Assembly: GCA_041389525.1 (NCBI GenBank)
Contig: JAWKRR010000024.1
Coordinates: forward strand, 1-64,000
Length of the DNA: 64,000 nucleotides
Direction: 5' to 3'
Source of the DNA: JACKFB01 sp041389525
Lineage (GTDB): Bacteria; Myxococcota_A; UBA9042; PHBI01; JACKFB01
This document shows positions 16,340 through 25,930 of this stretch, piece by piece. Position numbers and translations under genes: made by a program. Every line of letters begins with the position of its first letter. Positions within the stretch are counted from its first letter, which is position 1. The notes beneath the pieces were generated by a model. It had not been told where the DNA came from. It did no database searches and saw only the letters and a program-made list of their open reading frames with translations.

Positions 16340-19300
16340 TCAGAGCCGATTGAGCAGGGCGTGGACGGAGAGGCCCCAGGTGCGCTCGACCGTGTCGCTG
16401 GTGCCCGGGGGCAGCTCTAGGGCGCGGATTCGCACGGTCTCGTCCCAGCTCCCCGACGCCAGCCAGCGGCTGTCGGGCGCGAAGGCGAGGGCGGGGACGC
16501 GGCGGTCGTGGTCGCGGAAGAGCGCGGCCAGGGCGCCGGTCTCGCGCTCCCACAGGTGCACCCAGCCCTCGGTGTCGCCGGCCGCGGCGTAGCGCCCGTC
16601 GGGTGACAGCGCCACGGTGATGAGCGTGCGCTCGGGGGCGGCGAAGAAGGCCTCCAGCGCGCCCGTGTCGAGGTCGTAGAGGGTGGCGCCGCCGCGCTCG
16701 GCCAGCAGGACTTTCGAGCGACCGGAGTCGAGGGCTAGCGCGGTGGCGCCGGGGTTTTCGAGGCGCTGGGCCAGGGCGGGGGCCGTGGCGTCGAGGGTGA
16801 AGACGCCGCCGGCCGTGGAGAGCAAGGCGGCGCCGCGCTGATCGGGCGAGAGGGCGAGGTCGGCGTTGACCGCGCTGGTGTCGTCGCGCAGGTCGGCCAG
16901 CGGCTCGGCGTCGGCGCCCGGCCACAGCAAGAAGCCTGTGCTCAGCGGCGCGCCGAGCCACAGGGGCTGACCGCCCGGCTCGGCGATGACGCCGACCTCG
17001 CGCAGGGCGGCCGGGCTGGTCAGCGGCGAGGCGTAGGGTTCGAATTCCGCGAGGTGATACCGGCTGATTTGACGGGTGCGGCCGGCCGCGGCGACGAAGG
17101 TGTGCCGGTCGGGGCTGAAGGCGCCGCCCTTCATCACGGCGTCGAACTCGGGGCTGGCCCACACGCGCGCGCCGTCGTCCACGCGCCGCCACTCGACGCC
17201 CTTGCCGCGGGTGATGGCGAGCAGGCGGCCGTCTGGACTGGCGGACAGCGACGTGACCCCGCCGCCGACGTCGAGCGCGGACGCCGGCCCGCCCTCGAGG
17301 CGCCAGATCTGCAGGGTGGCGCCCCAGGTCACGAGGTCGGCCGGGCGTCCCGCGGCGAAGCGGAGGTCGCGGGTGCGGGTGTGGGGCAGGCGCCCGCGCC
17401 AGGTGCCGCTGGCGAGCTCGAGCAGGCGCGGGCCGCCCCGGTCACCGAGTATCGCGGCCCAGCGGCCATCCGGCGAGACGTCGACCCGGCGCGTGAAGGC
17501 GACGCCGCTGTGCAGGTCGTGGAGCACCGCCGCGGCCGCGGTGTCGTAGACCAGCACGCGCCCGTCCGTGGTGCCCAGGACCAAGGTCGCGCCGTCGGGG
17601 GCGAAGGCCAGGGCCGAGGCGGGTCCGCGCGGCGCGGCGAGGGGCGTGGCGAAGCGTCGGGGCTCGCCGGCCGCGTCGCCCGCCCCGAGTTGGCCGACGT
17701 AGAGCGCGCCATCGCGGCAGCTCGAGGCCCAGCGTGTGCCCTGGGCGTCCACCGCGCCGGCCAGCTCCTCGCTGACCGGGCAGGGCGACGGGGCGGTGGC
17801 GGTGGTGGCGGTGACCACGGCGAGCCCGGCCGCCCCCGAGAACTGCACGGCGTTTCCTGAGGAATTGACGCGCGGGGCGTAGGCGCAGCAGGTATGGTCG
17901 GGTGGCGTCGCGGGGCGGCCGGTGGCGCGCTCGAAGGCGATCACGGCGGGCCCGGTGCCCGCGGCGAGCACGAGGCCCGCGCTGGCGAGGATGGTCGCGC
18001 CGGTGCCGCTGGGCGCGGGAACTCGCCAGCGGAGGCTGAGGCTGGCGCGGGCGGTGGCGAGCTCGTCGATTCGCCACAGCGCGATGGAGCCGGCCTCGCG
18101 GCAGACCAGCTCGGAGAGGTCGGGCGCGACGTCGGTCTGCAGGCAGCTGGCGGGGAGGGCGAGCTGGGCGATGAGGCGCGGTCGGGGCGTCAGGGCCTGG
18201 GCTAGCAGCACGCCGCGCGCGGTAGGGGAGGGGTCCAGCGCCAGCGAGCGGGCGGCCAATAGCTCGGCCTCGGGGCGGGCGTCGTCGGCGGCGCGGGCGA
18301 GGGCTTCGGCGAGCAGGGACCGGGCCAGGGCGCGGTCGGCGTCGCGGAGGGCGGCGCGGGCGGAGCGCTCGGAGCGCGTGGCGTGCTCGGCAGCCTGCAC
18401 CGCGCTGTCCTCGGCGGAGAGCGCGCGGTTTCGCTCGGCGTCGACCTCGACGAAGGCCAGGGCGACGACGACGGCGGTGGTCGCCAGCGCGGCGGCGCCG
18501 ATGGCCAAGGGGACACGCCACGCGCTGACCAGCCGGCGCAGCAGGTCCCAGCTTGAGTAGGTGTGGGCGGTGACCCGGCGCCCGTCCAGCCAGGCCGCCA
18601 GGTCGTCGGCCAGCGCCTTCGCGTCGGGGTAGCGGTCCTCCGGGCGCCGCGCCAAGGCTCGCGTGATGACGGCGGCGAGCTCAAGCGGCGTGCGGGGCTC
18701 GACCGCGCGGAGGTCGGGCGTGTGCCCCTCGCGCGCCGCGGCGAGCACCCCGTCGCCGCTCTCAGCGCCGGTGACGCCCGCGCGGGCTGGAGTGCCGGCG
18801 CAAAGCTCGAAGAGCAGCGCGCCGAGGCTCCACACGTCCGAGCGCGGGCTCGCGCCGCCGCCCGCGGCTTGCTCGGGGCTCATGTAGCGCGGCGTCCCGA
18901 CGATGGCGCCGGCCCGGGTCAGCGCGGCGTCGCGTGGGTCCGCGGGCCCCGGCTCCGCCCGCGCCCGCCCCTCCTCGCGCCACTCGCACGCCAGCCCCCA
19001 GTCCAACACCTGGGTCTCGCCGAACTCGCCTACCATGATGTTCGCGGGTTTGAGGTCCCGGTGGACCACCCCGTGACGATGCGCGAAGGCCACCGCCTCG
19101 CAAGCATCCAGTCCGTGCCTGAGCAATCGCAACCGCGCGTCGAAGTCCGGGGCCTCGGCGATGGCTACCTCGAGCGACCGCCCGCGCACGACCCGCATCG
19201 CGTAGAACAGCGCGCCCTCGGCGGTGCGCCCGGCGTCGTGCACCGTGACGATGCTCGGGTGGTCCAGCCGCGCGGTGATGGCGGCCTCGCGCTCAAGCCG

Positions 19301-19600
19301 CGCGGCATGTTGCGGGGCGTCGGCCGCCGCCTCTTTGAGCGCCACCTCGCGTCCCAGCCGCGCGTCGAAGGCCTGGGTGACCCGCCCCATGCCGCCGCTG
19401 CCGATGAGGTGCCCGCGGCGGTATCGCGCCGACTCCGCCACGTCGAAGGGCGATCTGGCGGCCTGAGCGTCCAGCCCGCCCGCGTCGTCGGCGCCGTTGG
19501 CCTCGCCGGCGCCGCTCCACGCCGCACCGCTCGCGCCGTCCAGGCCCCGCGCGCCGCCCAGCGCGTCGCCCGCCGGGTCCGTGGCCGGCGGCACGCTCAC
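16340..19600 (-). CDS. Ser/Thr protein kinase with transmembrane helix and WD40-type propeller
   Basis: The 1086-residue protein has a Hanks kinase domain (glycine loop GSGGMG near residue 68, HRDLKPAN near 182, DWG in place of DFG, GTPRYMSPEQ). It is followed by a transmembrane helix at about residues 363-388, an Ala/Arg coiled segment, and a long C-terminal WD40/beta-propeller (recurring FSPDG and FAPDSRWLASGSWDETVRI-type units). This layout is common in Myxococcota and Planctomycetes. It starts with GTG overlapping the stop of the FHA gene by four bases (GTGA), so kinase and FHA protein are co-translated and likely act together, the FHA domain being a phospho-Thr reader. Confidence 0.9.
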   Translation of the reverse strand: MSVPPATDPAGDALGGARGLDGASGAAWSGAGEANGADDAGGLDAQAARSPFDVAESARYRRGHLIGSGGMGRVTQAFDARLGREVALKEAAADAPQHAARLEREAAITARLDHPSIVTVHDAGRTAEGALFYAMRVVRGRSLEVAIAEAPDFDARLRLLRHGLDACEAVAFAHRHGVVHRDLKPANIMVGEFGETQVLDWGLACEWREEGRARAEPGPADPRDAALTRAGAIVGTPRYMSPEQAAGGGASPRSDVWSLGALLFELCAGTPARAGVTGAESGDGVLAAAREGHTPDLRAVEPRTPLELAAVITRALARRPEDRYPDAKALADDLAAWLDGRRVTAHTYSSWDLLRRLVSAWRVPLAIGAAALATTAVVVALAFVEVDAERNRALSAEDSAVQAAEHATRSERSARAALRDADRALARSLLAEALARAADDARPEAELLAARSLALDPSPTARGVLLAQALTPRPRLIAQLALPASCLQTDVAPDLSELVCREAGSIALWRIDELATARASLSLRWRVPAPSGTGATILASAGLVLAAGTGPAVIAFERATGRPATPPDHTCCAYAPRVNSSGNAVQFSGAAGLAVVTATTATAPSPCPVSEELAGAVDAQGTRWASSCRDGALYVGQLGAGDAAGEPRRFATPLAAPRGPASALAFAPDGATLVLGTTDGRVLVYDTAAAAVLHDLHSGVAFTRRVDVSPDGRWAAILGDRGGPRLLELASGTWRGRLPHTRTRDLRFAAGRPADLVTWGATLQIWRLEGGPASALDVGGGVTSLSASPDGRLLAITRGKGVEWRRVDDGARVWASPEFDAVMKGGAFSPDRHTFVAAAGRTRQISRYHLAEFEPYASPLTSPAALREVGVIAEPGGQPLWLGAPLSTGFLLWPGADAEPLADLRDDTSAVNADLALSPDQRGAALLSTAGGVFTLDATAPALAQRLENPGATALALDSGRSKVLLAERGGATLYDLDTGALEAFFAAPERTLITVALSPDGRYAAAGDTEGWVHLWERETGALAALFRDHDRRVPALAFAPDSRWLASGSWDETVRIRALELPPGTSDTVERTWGLSVHALLNRL

Positions 19601-20496
19601 GTCTGGTCTTCGACCCGGTCGGTCTGGTGCAGATAGAGCTCAAAGTTGCCGTTTCCGTCGGCCCGCACGAGGTCGCCGCGCACCCGCCCCTCGCGCAGCT
19701 TCTGCCGCAGGCGCGCCAGGCTCGCGTCCCACTTCCGGCGCTGCGCCGTCGCGTCCACCTCGCCCGGCCAGAGGTCCGCAGCCAGCGCCTCCCAGGCGAT
19801 CGGCAGCCCGATAATCGCCAGCTCGCTCAGTATCCGCGCCGAGATCCCGCTCAGCACGACCACCGGCTCGCCCTCGCGCTGCACGTGCGCTGAGTCGTAG
19901 CGCACGACCAGGGTCAGCGGGCGATCGATGCCGCCCAGCGCCCGCGTCGTGCTGTGCCCGGCGTCGGTGACCGCGACCGAGACCGCGCGGAAGGTGGCCC
20001 CTCCGATTTGCCAGCTGTCGCCTGCCTCTAAGGGGCAATCCTCGCCGCCGGCGACCCGCAGCATCCAGTCCGCGCCGTCGTGCCAGACCACAGCGGCGCC
20101 GTCGCTGGCGAACCCTGGGATGAGCGCCGGGCGCGGCTCCACGTGCAGCGTGCTCACGCCGCCCAGGACGTGGCGGGCCAGCCCGTCGCCCTCGATGGCC
20201 AAGACCCGGCCGGGCAGCACGACGTCGACGACCTCCAGGCTGAGGTCGCTGGCCAGCCACACGACCAGCCCGGCGCGCAGCTCGACCTCTTGCAGCGGCT
20301 TGTCGTCGACCGCGAACCGCCCGCGCAGCGCCAGCAGCTTGAGCGCGCTGCCGCGCAGGCTCACCATGGCGTGGGCCTCGGACACACGGGGGTCCGTCAG
20401 CCGCAGCGCCGCGTTCCATGAGCGGCCGATGAACTCGCCGCTCGTCAGTTCCCGAGTCTCTCCACTCGGGAGTCTGAAAGTGCATCCGACGCGCAT
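19597..20496 (-). CDS. FHA-domain protein with C-terminal winged-helix domain
   Basis: Residues about 10-90 fit a forkhead-associated domain: GEFIGRSWNAALRLTDPRVSEAHA contains the Arg, Ser and His positions that bind phospho-Thr. The C-terminal ~90 residues (LAADLWPGEVDATAQRRKWD... LRQKLRE) resemble an OmpR-like winged helix with the positively charged recognition helix. The protein could be a transcription factor controlled by phosphorylation from the downstream kinase, with which it overlaps by four bases. The middle region may hold a second degenerate FHA-like fold. DNA target unknown. 299 residues, start ATG 20496. Confidence 0.8.
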   Translation of the reverse strand: MRVGCTFRLPSGETRELTSGEFIGRSWNAALRLTDPRVSEAHAMVSLRGSALKLLALRGRFAVDDKPLQEVELRAGLVVWLASDLSLEVVDVVLPGRVLAIEGDGLARHVLGGVSTLHVEPRPALIPGFASDGAAVVWHDGADWMLRVAGGEDCPLEAGDSWQIGGATFRAVSVAVTDAGHSTTRALGGIDRPLTLVVRYDSAHVQREGEPVVVLSGISARILSELAIIGLPIAWEALAADLWPGEVDATAQRRKWDASLARLRQKLREGRVRGDLVRADGNGNFELYLHQTDRVEDQT

Positions 20497-20560
20497 CGGC
20501 GGCGGAAGCTAGCAGGTCACCCCTGGCGCTTCAAGACGGGCGTGGAGCCCCAGAAAACGA

Positions 20561-20599
20561 GCGGCCGCCGGCTCCCCCCCGGGAGGTGCCGGCGACCGC
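20561..20599 (-). terminator. Rho-independent terminator after EGF-repeat gene
   Basis: Twelve-base arms (20588-20599 and 20561-20572, GCGGTCGCCGGC against GCCGGCGGCCGC on the minus strand, one mismatch) enclose a 15-base loop. They are followed on the minus strand by TCGTTTTCTG. It lies just after the stop of the EGF-repeat lipoprotein and separates it from the FHA-kinase unit. Confidence 0.75.
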
Positions 20600-20612
20600 T
20601 CCACCCCAACGG

Positions 20613-23600
20613 CTATCGCGAGAAGACGTAGGTGTTTCCTGTGCGGGGCTCGACGCGCAGCAGGCCCCAGCTGCCGTGGGCGATGACGAGGTTGTTGTCC
20701 CACGGGTCGAAGAAGGTGCCCGACCGGTTCTGGTTGTCGCCGTCGCCAGGGCCGCGCATGCACTTGTACCAATCCGACGTGGTGGTCAGGCACTTCAGGC
20801 CGCCCAGCTCGGTCGGCGGGGCGCCGTCGTGGCCGATGATGTCCAGGGCCACCACGCGGGTCGTGTCGAAGCCGCCCGATGTCCACAGAATCTCACGCGA
20901 CGGGTCCCACACGGAGTGCGAGTCGCCGATGATGCTCGAGAAGAGCTGCTCGCGGTCGCCAGTCGCCACGTTGACGCGGTAGTAGCGCGTCCCGTTTGCG
21001 CCAGCGCCGATGCCGTCGAGGGTGTAGAGCCACGCCACGCCCTGCGCGTCCTCGCGGTAGTGGATGTTGACGGGGTTTGAGGCGAAGTTCGCCAGGCCGC
21101 CGCCGCGCGGGCCGGTGCCGTTGGGCAGGCCGTAGTCCGGGCCCTGGGCCGCCACCGCCAGGGGCGCGTAGATGTTGCCGTTGGTCGCCGCAAAGCGCGT
21201 CACCCACTCGCACTTCTGCCCGTCGGCGCTGATGCGCACGATGCCGCGCGGACCCTTCGCGGGCCCGGCCTGCTTGATGCCCAGGAAGAAGTCGCCGTTG
21301 GGGGCCATGGCCATCGCCTGCCCCGTGTCCTGCATCTGGAGACTGTAGCGGCTGCCCGCGGTGGTGCCGTCCACGCCGATGGTGCTGCCGTTGTGGCACT
21401 GGCTGTCCGGGAGCACGCCGCTCTGCAGCACCTGCTGCTCAATCCAGACCAGCTCGCGGTCGCCCGTGGCGTCGTCGATGCGCATGATCTGAACCGGGTG
21501 CCCAGACTCCCACGACATCGTGTAGAGCTTGCCGTCGGGCCCGCGCTTGATGTCTTTGACCGCCCGCAGCGTGGGGCCCGTGCCCTTGTCGCCGGTCAGG
21601 GTGTGGCCGCTGACGAGTGAGCGATTTCCCACAGTCGGCGCGTCCCAGTCGACGTCCACGGCGAGAATCGCGCCGTAGTACGTGAACTCCGGGTTGCCGT
21701 CCGTGGCGGTCGAGTCCTTCCACTGGGTGCCGATATAGAGCGTGCGCTGCGCGTCGTCGATGAAGCCGCCGTTCAGGTAGGTCGCGCCGCTGTCCGCGCC
21801 GAGGTCGCGCCGCCACTCGCGCACGCTGGGCCCCGTGCCGATGGCGTAGTTCGCGGCGGTGGTGACGAGGTTGCAGCGGAAAAAGGCCTCGTAGTCGGGG
21901 TGGTTGGGGTCGGAAGGTCGGTTGAGCTGCGTGAAGCTGCAGCGGCAGTCCATGTCGAAGTCGGTCTTGTTGTTGATGAAGCGGTCGTCGGGCGCCGGGC
22001 AGGGGTAGCCCCAGTACGGGCTCTCCTCGTCGCTGACCGTCGACACGCAGGCCGCCGAGCCGACGCTGTTCTTGCAGATGGCCTCGCAGAACAGGTCGTC
22101 TTGGCACTCGTCGATGTCGATGCACTTGACGCCGTCCCCGGTGGCGTTGCCGCTGATGGTCTGCAGCGTGTAGCCCGACGGGCAGGTGCAGGTGAAGGTG
22201 CCGGGCTTGTTGGTGCAGCTGGCGGTCGCGGTGCCGCAGAGCGCGGTCAGGTCGGCCACGTCGCACTCGTCGACGTCGACGCAGGGGTTGCCGGTGCCCT
22301 GGCTCTTCCAGCCCGCGGGGCAGGTGCAGTCGAACCCGCCGGGCTTGTTGGAGCAGCTCGCGGTGCTGACGCCGCAGACGGTCGCGGTGCCCTCTTTGCA
22401 CTCGTTGATGTCCTGGCAGGCGCCGTTGGTCCCCGTCGGGGCGAAGCCAGCATTGCAATCGTTGGGCGCAACGTCACAGAGCTGGCCCGCCCCGGAGGCC
22501 TTGTATCCCGCCGGGCACGAGCAGGTGAAGGACCCGACGGGCGTGTTGGAGCAGCTCGCGCCGGCGATCCCGCAGGCGGACTCGCCGCCGGGTTTGCACT
22601 CGTTGACGTCCTGGCAGGCCCCGTTGGCGCCGGTGGGGGCGTAGCCGGCCTCGCAGTTGTTGGGGGCCACGTCGCACAGGGTGCCAGGGCCGTCCGCCTT
22701 GTAGCCGCCGGGGCAGGAGCAGGTGAACGAGCCGAGGGGGCTGTTGGCGCAGCTCGCGCCGGCGACGCCGCAGGCCGCTTCGCCTCCGGGCTTGCACTCG
22801 TTGATGTCCTGGCAGGTCCCATTCGTGCCGGTGGGGGCGAACCCGGGGTCGCAGTCATTGGGGGCGACGTCGCAGGCCGTGCCGGCGCCGGGCGCCTTGT
22901 AACCCGCCGGGCAGGAGCAGGTGAACGAGCCCAGGGGCGTGTTGGAGCAGCTCGAGCCGGCGACGCCGCAGGCCGCCTGGCTGCCCGCGAGGCACTCGTT
23001 GATGTCCTGGCAGGCGCCGTTGGTGCCGGTGGGGGCGAATCCGGGGTCGCAGTCGCCGCCGGTGGCGACGCAGGGCTTGCCGGCGCCCGCGCTGGCAAAT
23101 CCGGTCGGGCAGGAGCAGGTGAACGAGCCCGAGGGGCTGTTTGCGCAGGTGGCGCCTGACAAACCGCAGGCGGCAAGCGCTCCAGCGGCGCACTCGTCGA
23201 TGTCCTCGCATGTGCCACCGGCGCCGCTCGGAGCGAATCCTGCGTTGCACCCATTGGCCGTCGCGACGCAGGGGGTGCCGTCGCCGTTGGTGGCGTAGCC
23301 GGCGGGGCAGGTGCAGCTAAACGTCGCGTCGGGGCTGTTGTGACAGATCGAGCCCGCGACGCCGCAGGTCTGCAGCACGCCCGCGAGGCACTCGTTGATG
23401 TCGCCGCACGGGCTGCCGACGCCAGCCGTGGCATAGCCTGCGGGGCAGGTGCAGACGAAGGAGTCGCCGCTGGGCTGGCAGGTCGCGCCGGCCACGTCCC
23501 CGCAGGCGCTGGCGCCGTCGAGGCAGGCGTTGGGCTCGGTCGTCTCGGCCGCCGGGTCGCACGCCAACACGCACAGCGGAGACAGGACGGCGAGGACGGC

Positions 23601-23630
23601 AAATATGGCGCGAGGCCAAAGCAGTGGCAT
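20613..23630 (-). CDS. Giant EGF-repeat lipoprotein with C-terminal beta-propeller-like domain
   Basis: The ATG at 23630 follows AGGAG six bases upstream. The signal peptide ends in VLAC. Residues about 30-530 hold eight to nine calcium-binding EGF-like units with the consensus D-I-N-E-C plus FTCSCPAGY; five are 66-residue near copies. The C-terminal ~460 residues are unrelated to EGF and contain repeated sheet-like blades (ILAVDVDWDAP, GPDGKLYTMSW, APNGDFFLGIKQ and DPWDNNLVIAHGSW), suggesting a propeller. Tandem Ca-binding EGF units usually make rigid extracellular rods, so this is probably a surface stalk protein presenting the propeller. 1005 residues; ligand unknown. A terminator follows. 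Confidence 0.85.
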   Translation of the reverse strand: MPLLWPRAIFAVLAVLSPLCVLACDPAAETTEPNACLDGASACGDVAGATCQPSGDSFVCTCPAGYATAGVGSPCGDINECLAGVLQTCGVAGSICHNSPDATFSCTCPAGYATNGDGTPCVATANGCNAGFAPSGAGGTCEDIDECAAGALAACGLSGATCANSPSGSFTCSCPTGFASAGAGKPCVATGGDCDPGFAPTGTNGACQDINECLAGSQAACGVAGSSCSNTPLGSFTCSCPAGYKAPGAGTACDVAPNDCDPGFAPTGTNGTCQDINECKPGGEAACGVAGASCANSPLGSFTCSCPGGYKADGPGTLCDVAPNNCEAGYAPTGANGACQDVNECKPGGESACGIAGASCSNTPVGSFTCSCPAGYKASGAGQLCDVAPNDCNAGFAPTGTNGACQDINECKEGTATVCGVSTASCSNKPGGFDCTCPAGWKSQGTGNPCVDVDECDVADLTALCGTATASCTNKPGTFTCTCPSGYTLQTISGNATGDGVKCIDIDECQDDLFCEAICKNSVGSAACVSTVSDEESPYWGYPCPAPDDRFINNKTDFDMDCRCSFTQLNRPSDPNHPDYEAFFRCNLVTTAANYAIGTGPSVREWRRDLGADSGATYLNGGFIDDAQRTLYIGTQWKDSTATDGNPEFTYYGAILAVDVDWDAPTVGNRSLVSGHTLTGDKGTGPTLRAVKDIKRGPDGKLYTMSWESGHPVQIMRIDDATGDRELVWIEQQVLQSGVLPDSQCHNGSTIGVDGTTAGSRYSLQMQDTGQAMAMAPNGDFFLGIKQAGPAKGPRGIVRISADGQKCEWVTRFAATNGNIYAPLAVAAQGPDYGLPNGTGPRGGGLANFASNPVNIHYREDAQGVAWLYTLDGIGAGANGTRYYRVNVATGDREQLFSSIIGDSHSVWDPSREILWTSGGFDTTRVVALDIIGHDGAPPTELGGLKCLTTTSDWYKCMRGPGDGDNQNRSGTFFDPWDNNLVIAHGSWGLLRVEPRTGNTYVFSR
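22278..23402 (-). repeat. 198-bp tandem EGF-coding repeats
   Basis: Five consecutive 198-bp units (starting at 23402, 23204, 23006, 22808 and 22610 on the minus strand) each encode a 66-residue EGF plus linker unit ending near GFAPTGTNGACQ. A shorter unit follows. The middle units are nearly identical at DNA level, so recent duplication or gene conversion is likely and assemblies may miscount copies. Confidence 0.85.
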
Positions 23631-23907
23631 GCACGGCTCCTGGTGCGGGAGTGGCGAGACGAATCTGCGCGAGCTTTATGGCCGCCCGCAGACCCGCGTC
23701 AATCATGGACGAGCGGGCGTATGACCGGCGTATGACGGGGCCCTCGCGCAGTGCCTCCGCGCGCGCACGCGAAGGCGTCGCGCGAGTCGCCGCGGCCAAT
23801 CCTCCCCGGCCGGTTTCGCGTCCAGCCCACTGCCTTCGGCCTCTACCACCGCGAAAAACTACGAGATTGAACTAGTGCCAGGCTCCGATGTGGTCCAGAC
23901 TATCGCC

Positions 23908-25788
23908 ATGCGGATTTGCCCGAGCTGCAACGAGCGTACCGAAGAGCGCTTCTGTCGGAACGACGGCTACAGGACCGTCGACGCGGCGCGTTTTGACGAG
24001 GCCAAGGCCGATCCGCTGGTCGGCAAGGTGTTCGAAGAGCGGTACATCGTCGAGGAGCTGATCGGAAAGGGCGGCTTCGGGGCCGTGTACCGGGGGCGCC
24101 AGATCGCGGTGGACCGCGTCGTCGCGATCAAGGTCCTGCGATCCGAGCTCTGCGAGAATGTGCAGGTGCTGGCTCGCTTTCAGCAGGAAGCCCGCGCGGT
24201 CGCGGCGCTCAAGCACCCGAACATCATCGAGGTCTACGACTTCGGCCAGGCCGCGGACGGCGGGCTCTATCTCGTGATGGAGTTCCTCGAGGGCGAGCCG
24301 CTGGACAAGCGCATGCGGCGCGCCGGCCCGATGGATGTCGCGGAGGTCGTCGAGATCGGCCGCCAGACCCTCGACGCCCTCGCCGACGCGCACGCCGTGG
24401 GCATCATCCACCGCGATCTGAAGCCCGAGAACCTCTTCGTGGCGACCCAGGGACGTGGCCGCGAAGTGCTGAAGGTGCTGGATTTCGGCATCGCCAAGGT
24501 CGCTGACAACGCCGCGGCCGGCATGACCCTGACCGGCACCGGGATGGCGATCGGATCGCCCCGCTACATGTCGCCTGAGCAGTGCGCCGCGGTCCCCGTG
24601 GTGCCGCAGAGCGACCTGTATTCGCTGGGTCTCATCCTGTACGAGGCGCTGAGCGGCAAGCCCACCTTCGACGCCGCGACGCCGGTCGCCTACATGATGG
24701 CGCACGTCAATCAGGTGCCGCCGCCGCCCGCGCCCTACGGCGATCCGCTGCACGGGCCGCTGATCGACTTGGTGATGCAGTGCATCGCGAAGCAGCCCGG
24801 CGCGCGGCCGCAGAGTGCCGATGCTGCGCTGGCCGCCCTCAACGCGTGCCGCCACAAGCCGCTGGCCGAGGCCGAGCGGACTCTGGCGGTGCATGTCGAC
24901 GGACACGCGGCGACCTCGCCCGCCCTGGCCGCCAACACGATCGCGGTCTCCGGCGTGCGCAGTCCGCCGCCCGATCTCGCGCTGCGGAGACCGTCCGGGC
25001 CCACGCCCGTCGGTCGGGCGGGCGCGACCCTGCACGCGGCCTCGGTGCCGACGGCGTCGCCTGCGTCATTTGACACAGGGCACGCGGACTCCGCGCTGCC
25101 CAGCGCTGAGTTCTCGACAGATTCGGGGCTTCCGAAGTGGGCGATCGGCGCTGCGGTCGCGGCGGCGCTGCTGCTCGCGGTCGGTGGCGGCTGGTGGGCG
25201 CTCAGCCCCAGCGGTGCCGAGCCGGAGGCGCCTATGGCCGCCGCGCTCACGCCCGAGGCCGAGGCTGCGGAGGCAGGCCTCGGCGAGCCGGTGCCCGAGC
25301 CCGAGCCCGAGCCCGAGCCGGTCGAGCTGCCGCCCGAGCCCGCGCCCGAACCCGCGGCGGTCGCCGCACCCGAGCCCGCGGCCGTCGAGGTCGTCGAGCC
25401 CCCGCCTGCGCCAGAGCCGACTCAGTTCGGGCTGACCGTGAAGAGCGACCCGCCCGGCGCCACCGTCACCCGCGACGGCAAAGAGCTCGGCGAGACCCCG
25501 TTCGTCCTCACCTGGACCACCGAAGAAGCGCCGCCCGTCCTGGTGCTCTCGCGCCGCGGGTACGCCGATCTGGAGGTGACGCTCGGCCCCGACGACGTGG
25601 GCGCCGACACGGTCTACCAGCTCGAGCGCAAGAGCTCAGGCGGCCGCGCGCCGACGGTGGCCGCGCCCAAGCCCGCCCCGGTCGTCGTGCCAGAGAAGCC
25701 CGCCCCGCGCGTCGGTTTCAAGCCGGTCCCGGTCTCCGAGAAAGACGCGCCGAAGCCGAGCAAGCCCGGCTTCGACATGGTGGAATAG
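23908..25788 (+). CDS. Ser/Thr protein kinase with N-terminal zinc ribbon and C-terminal PEGA domain
   Basis: I prefer ATG 23908, giving an N-terminus MRICPSCNERTEERFC that resembles a short zinc ribbon; GTG 23875 is also possible. The kinase domain (about residues 43-300) has GKGGFG, AIKVL, HRDLKPEN, DFGIA and the SPRYMSPEQ activation segment, so it should be active. A transmembrane helix at about 408-432 is followed by a Pro/Glu-rich extracellular linker and a PEGA domain (TVKSDPPGATVTRDGKELGE, about 505-580), which is often a surface binding module. The TPR gene downstream may be cotranscribed. Confidence 0.88.
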   Translation: MRICPSCNERTEERFCRNDGYRTVDAARFDEAKADPLVGKVFEERYIVEELIGKGGFGAVYRGRQIAVDRVVAIKVLRSELCENVQVLARFQQEARAVAALKHPNIIEVYDFGQAADGGLYLVMEFLEGEPLDKRMRRAGPMDVAEVVEIGRQTLDALADAHAVGIIHRDLKPENLFVATQGRGREVLKVLDFGIAKVADNAAAGMTLTGTGMAIGSPRYMSPEQCAAVPVVPQSDLYSLGLILYEALSGKPTFDAATPVAYMMAHVNQVPPPPAPYGDPLHGPLIDLVMQCIAKQPGARPQSADAALAALNACRHKPLAEAERTLAVHVDGHAATSPALAANTIAVSGVRSPPPDLALRRPSGPTPVGRAGATLHAASVPTASPASFDTGHADSALPSAEFSTDSGLPKWAIGAAVAAALLLAVGGGWWALSPSGAEPEAPMAAALTPEAEAAEAGLGEPVPEPEPEPEPVELPPEPAPEPAAVAAPEPAAVEVVEPPPAPEPTQFGLTVKSDPPGATVTRDGKELGETPFVLTWTTEEAPPVLVLSRRGYADLEVTLGPDDVGADTVYQLERKSSGGRAPTVAAPKPAPVVVPEKPAPRVGFKPVPVSEKDAPKPSKPGFDMVE

Positions 25789-25832
25789 GGGCCTCGATGA
25801 AACTAAGTGCCCCGATTTCGCAGCGGATGCAT

Positions 25833-25930
25833 CCTCACGAGCTCACCCCACGAATCCCCGCGGGATCAACGTCCAGCTTCGGATTTTGGGCGCCCGCTCG
25901 TGAGGCGTCCCCTCGCGAACTCACCCCACG
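25833..25930. repeat. Inverted and direct repeats between kinase and TPR genes
   Basis: The 10-mer CCTCACGAGC (25833-25842) is inverted at 25896-25905, and the 11-mer CTCACCCCACG recurs directly at 25842-25852 and 25920-25930. The 176-base gap between the two genes also holds an AT-richer stretch at 25801-25820. The purpose is unclear; it may be a remnant element or a structured leader. Confidence 0.5.

Noticed and set aside
21900..23159. 419-residue plus-strand open frame opposite the EGF repeats
   Set aside because: Repeats itself at 198-bp spacing because it mirrors the EGF array; low complexity Ala/Gly/Val.
22278..23402. Possible CRISPR or satellite
   Set aside because: Units are 198 bp, in frame and encode EGF domains.
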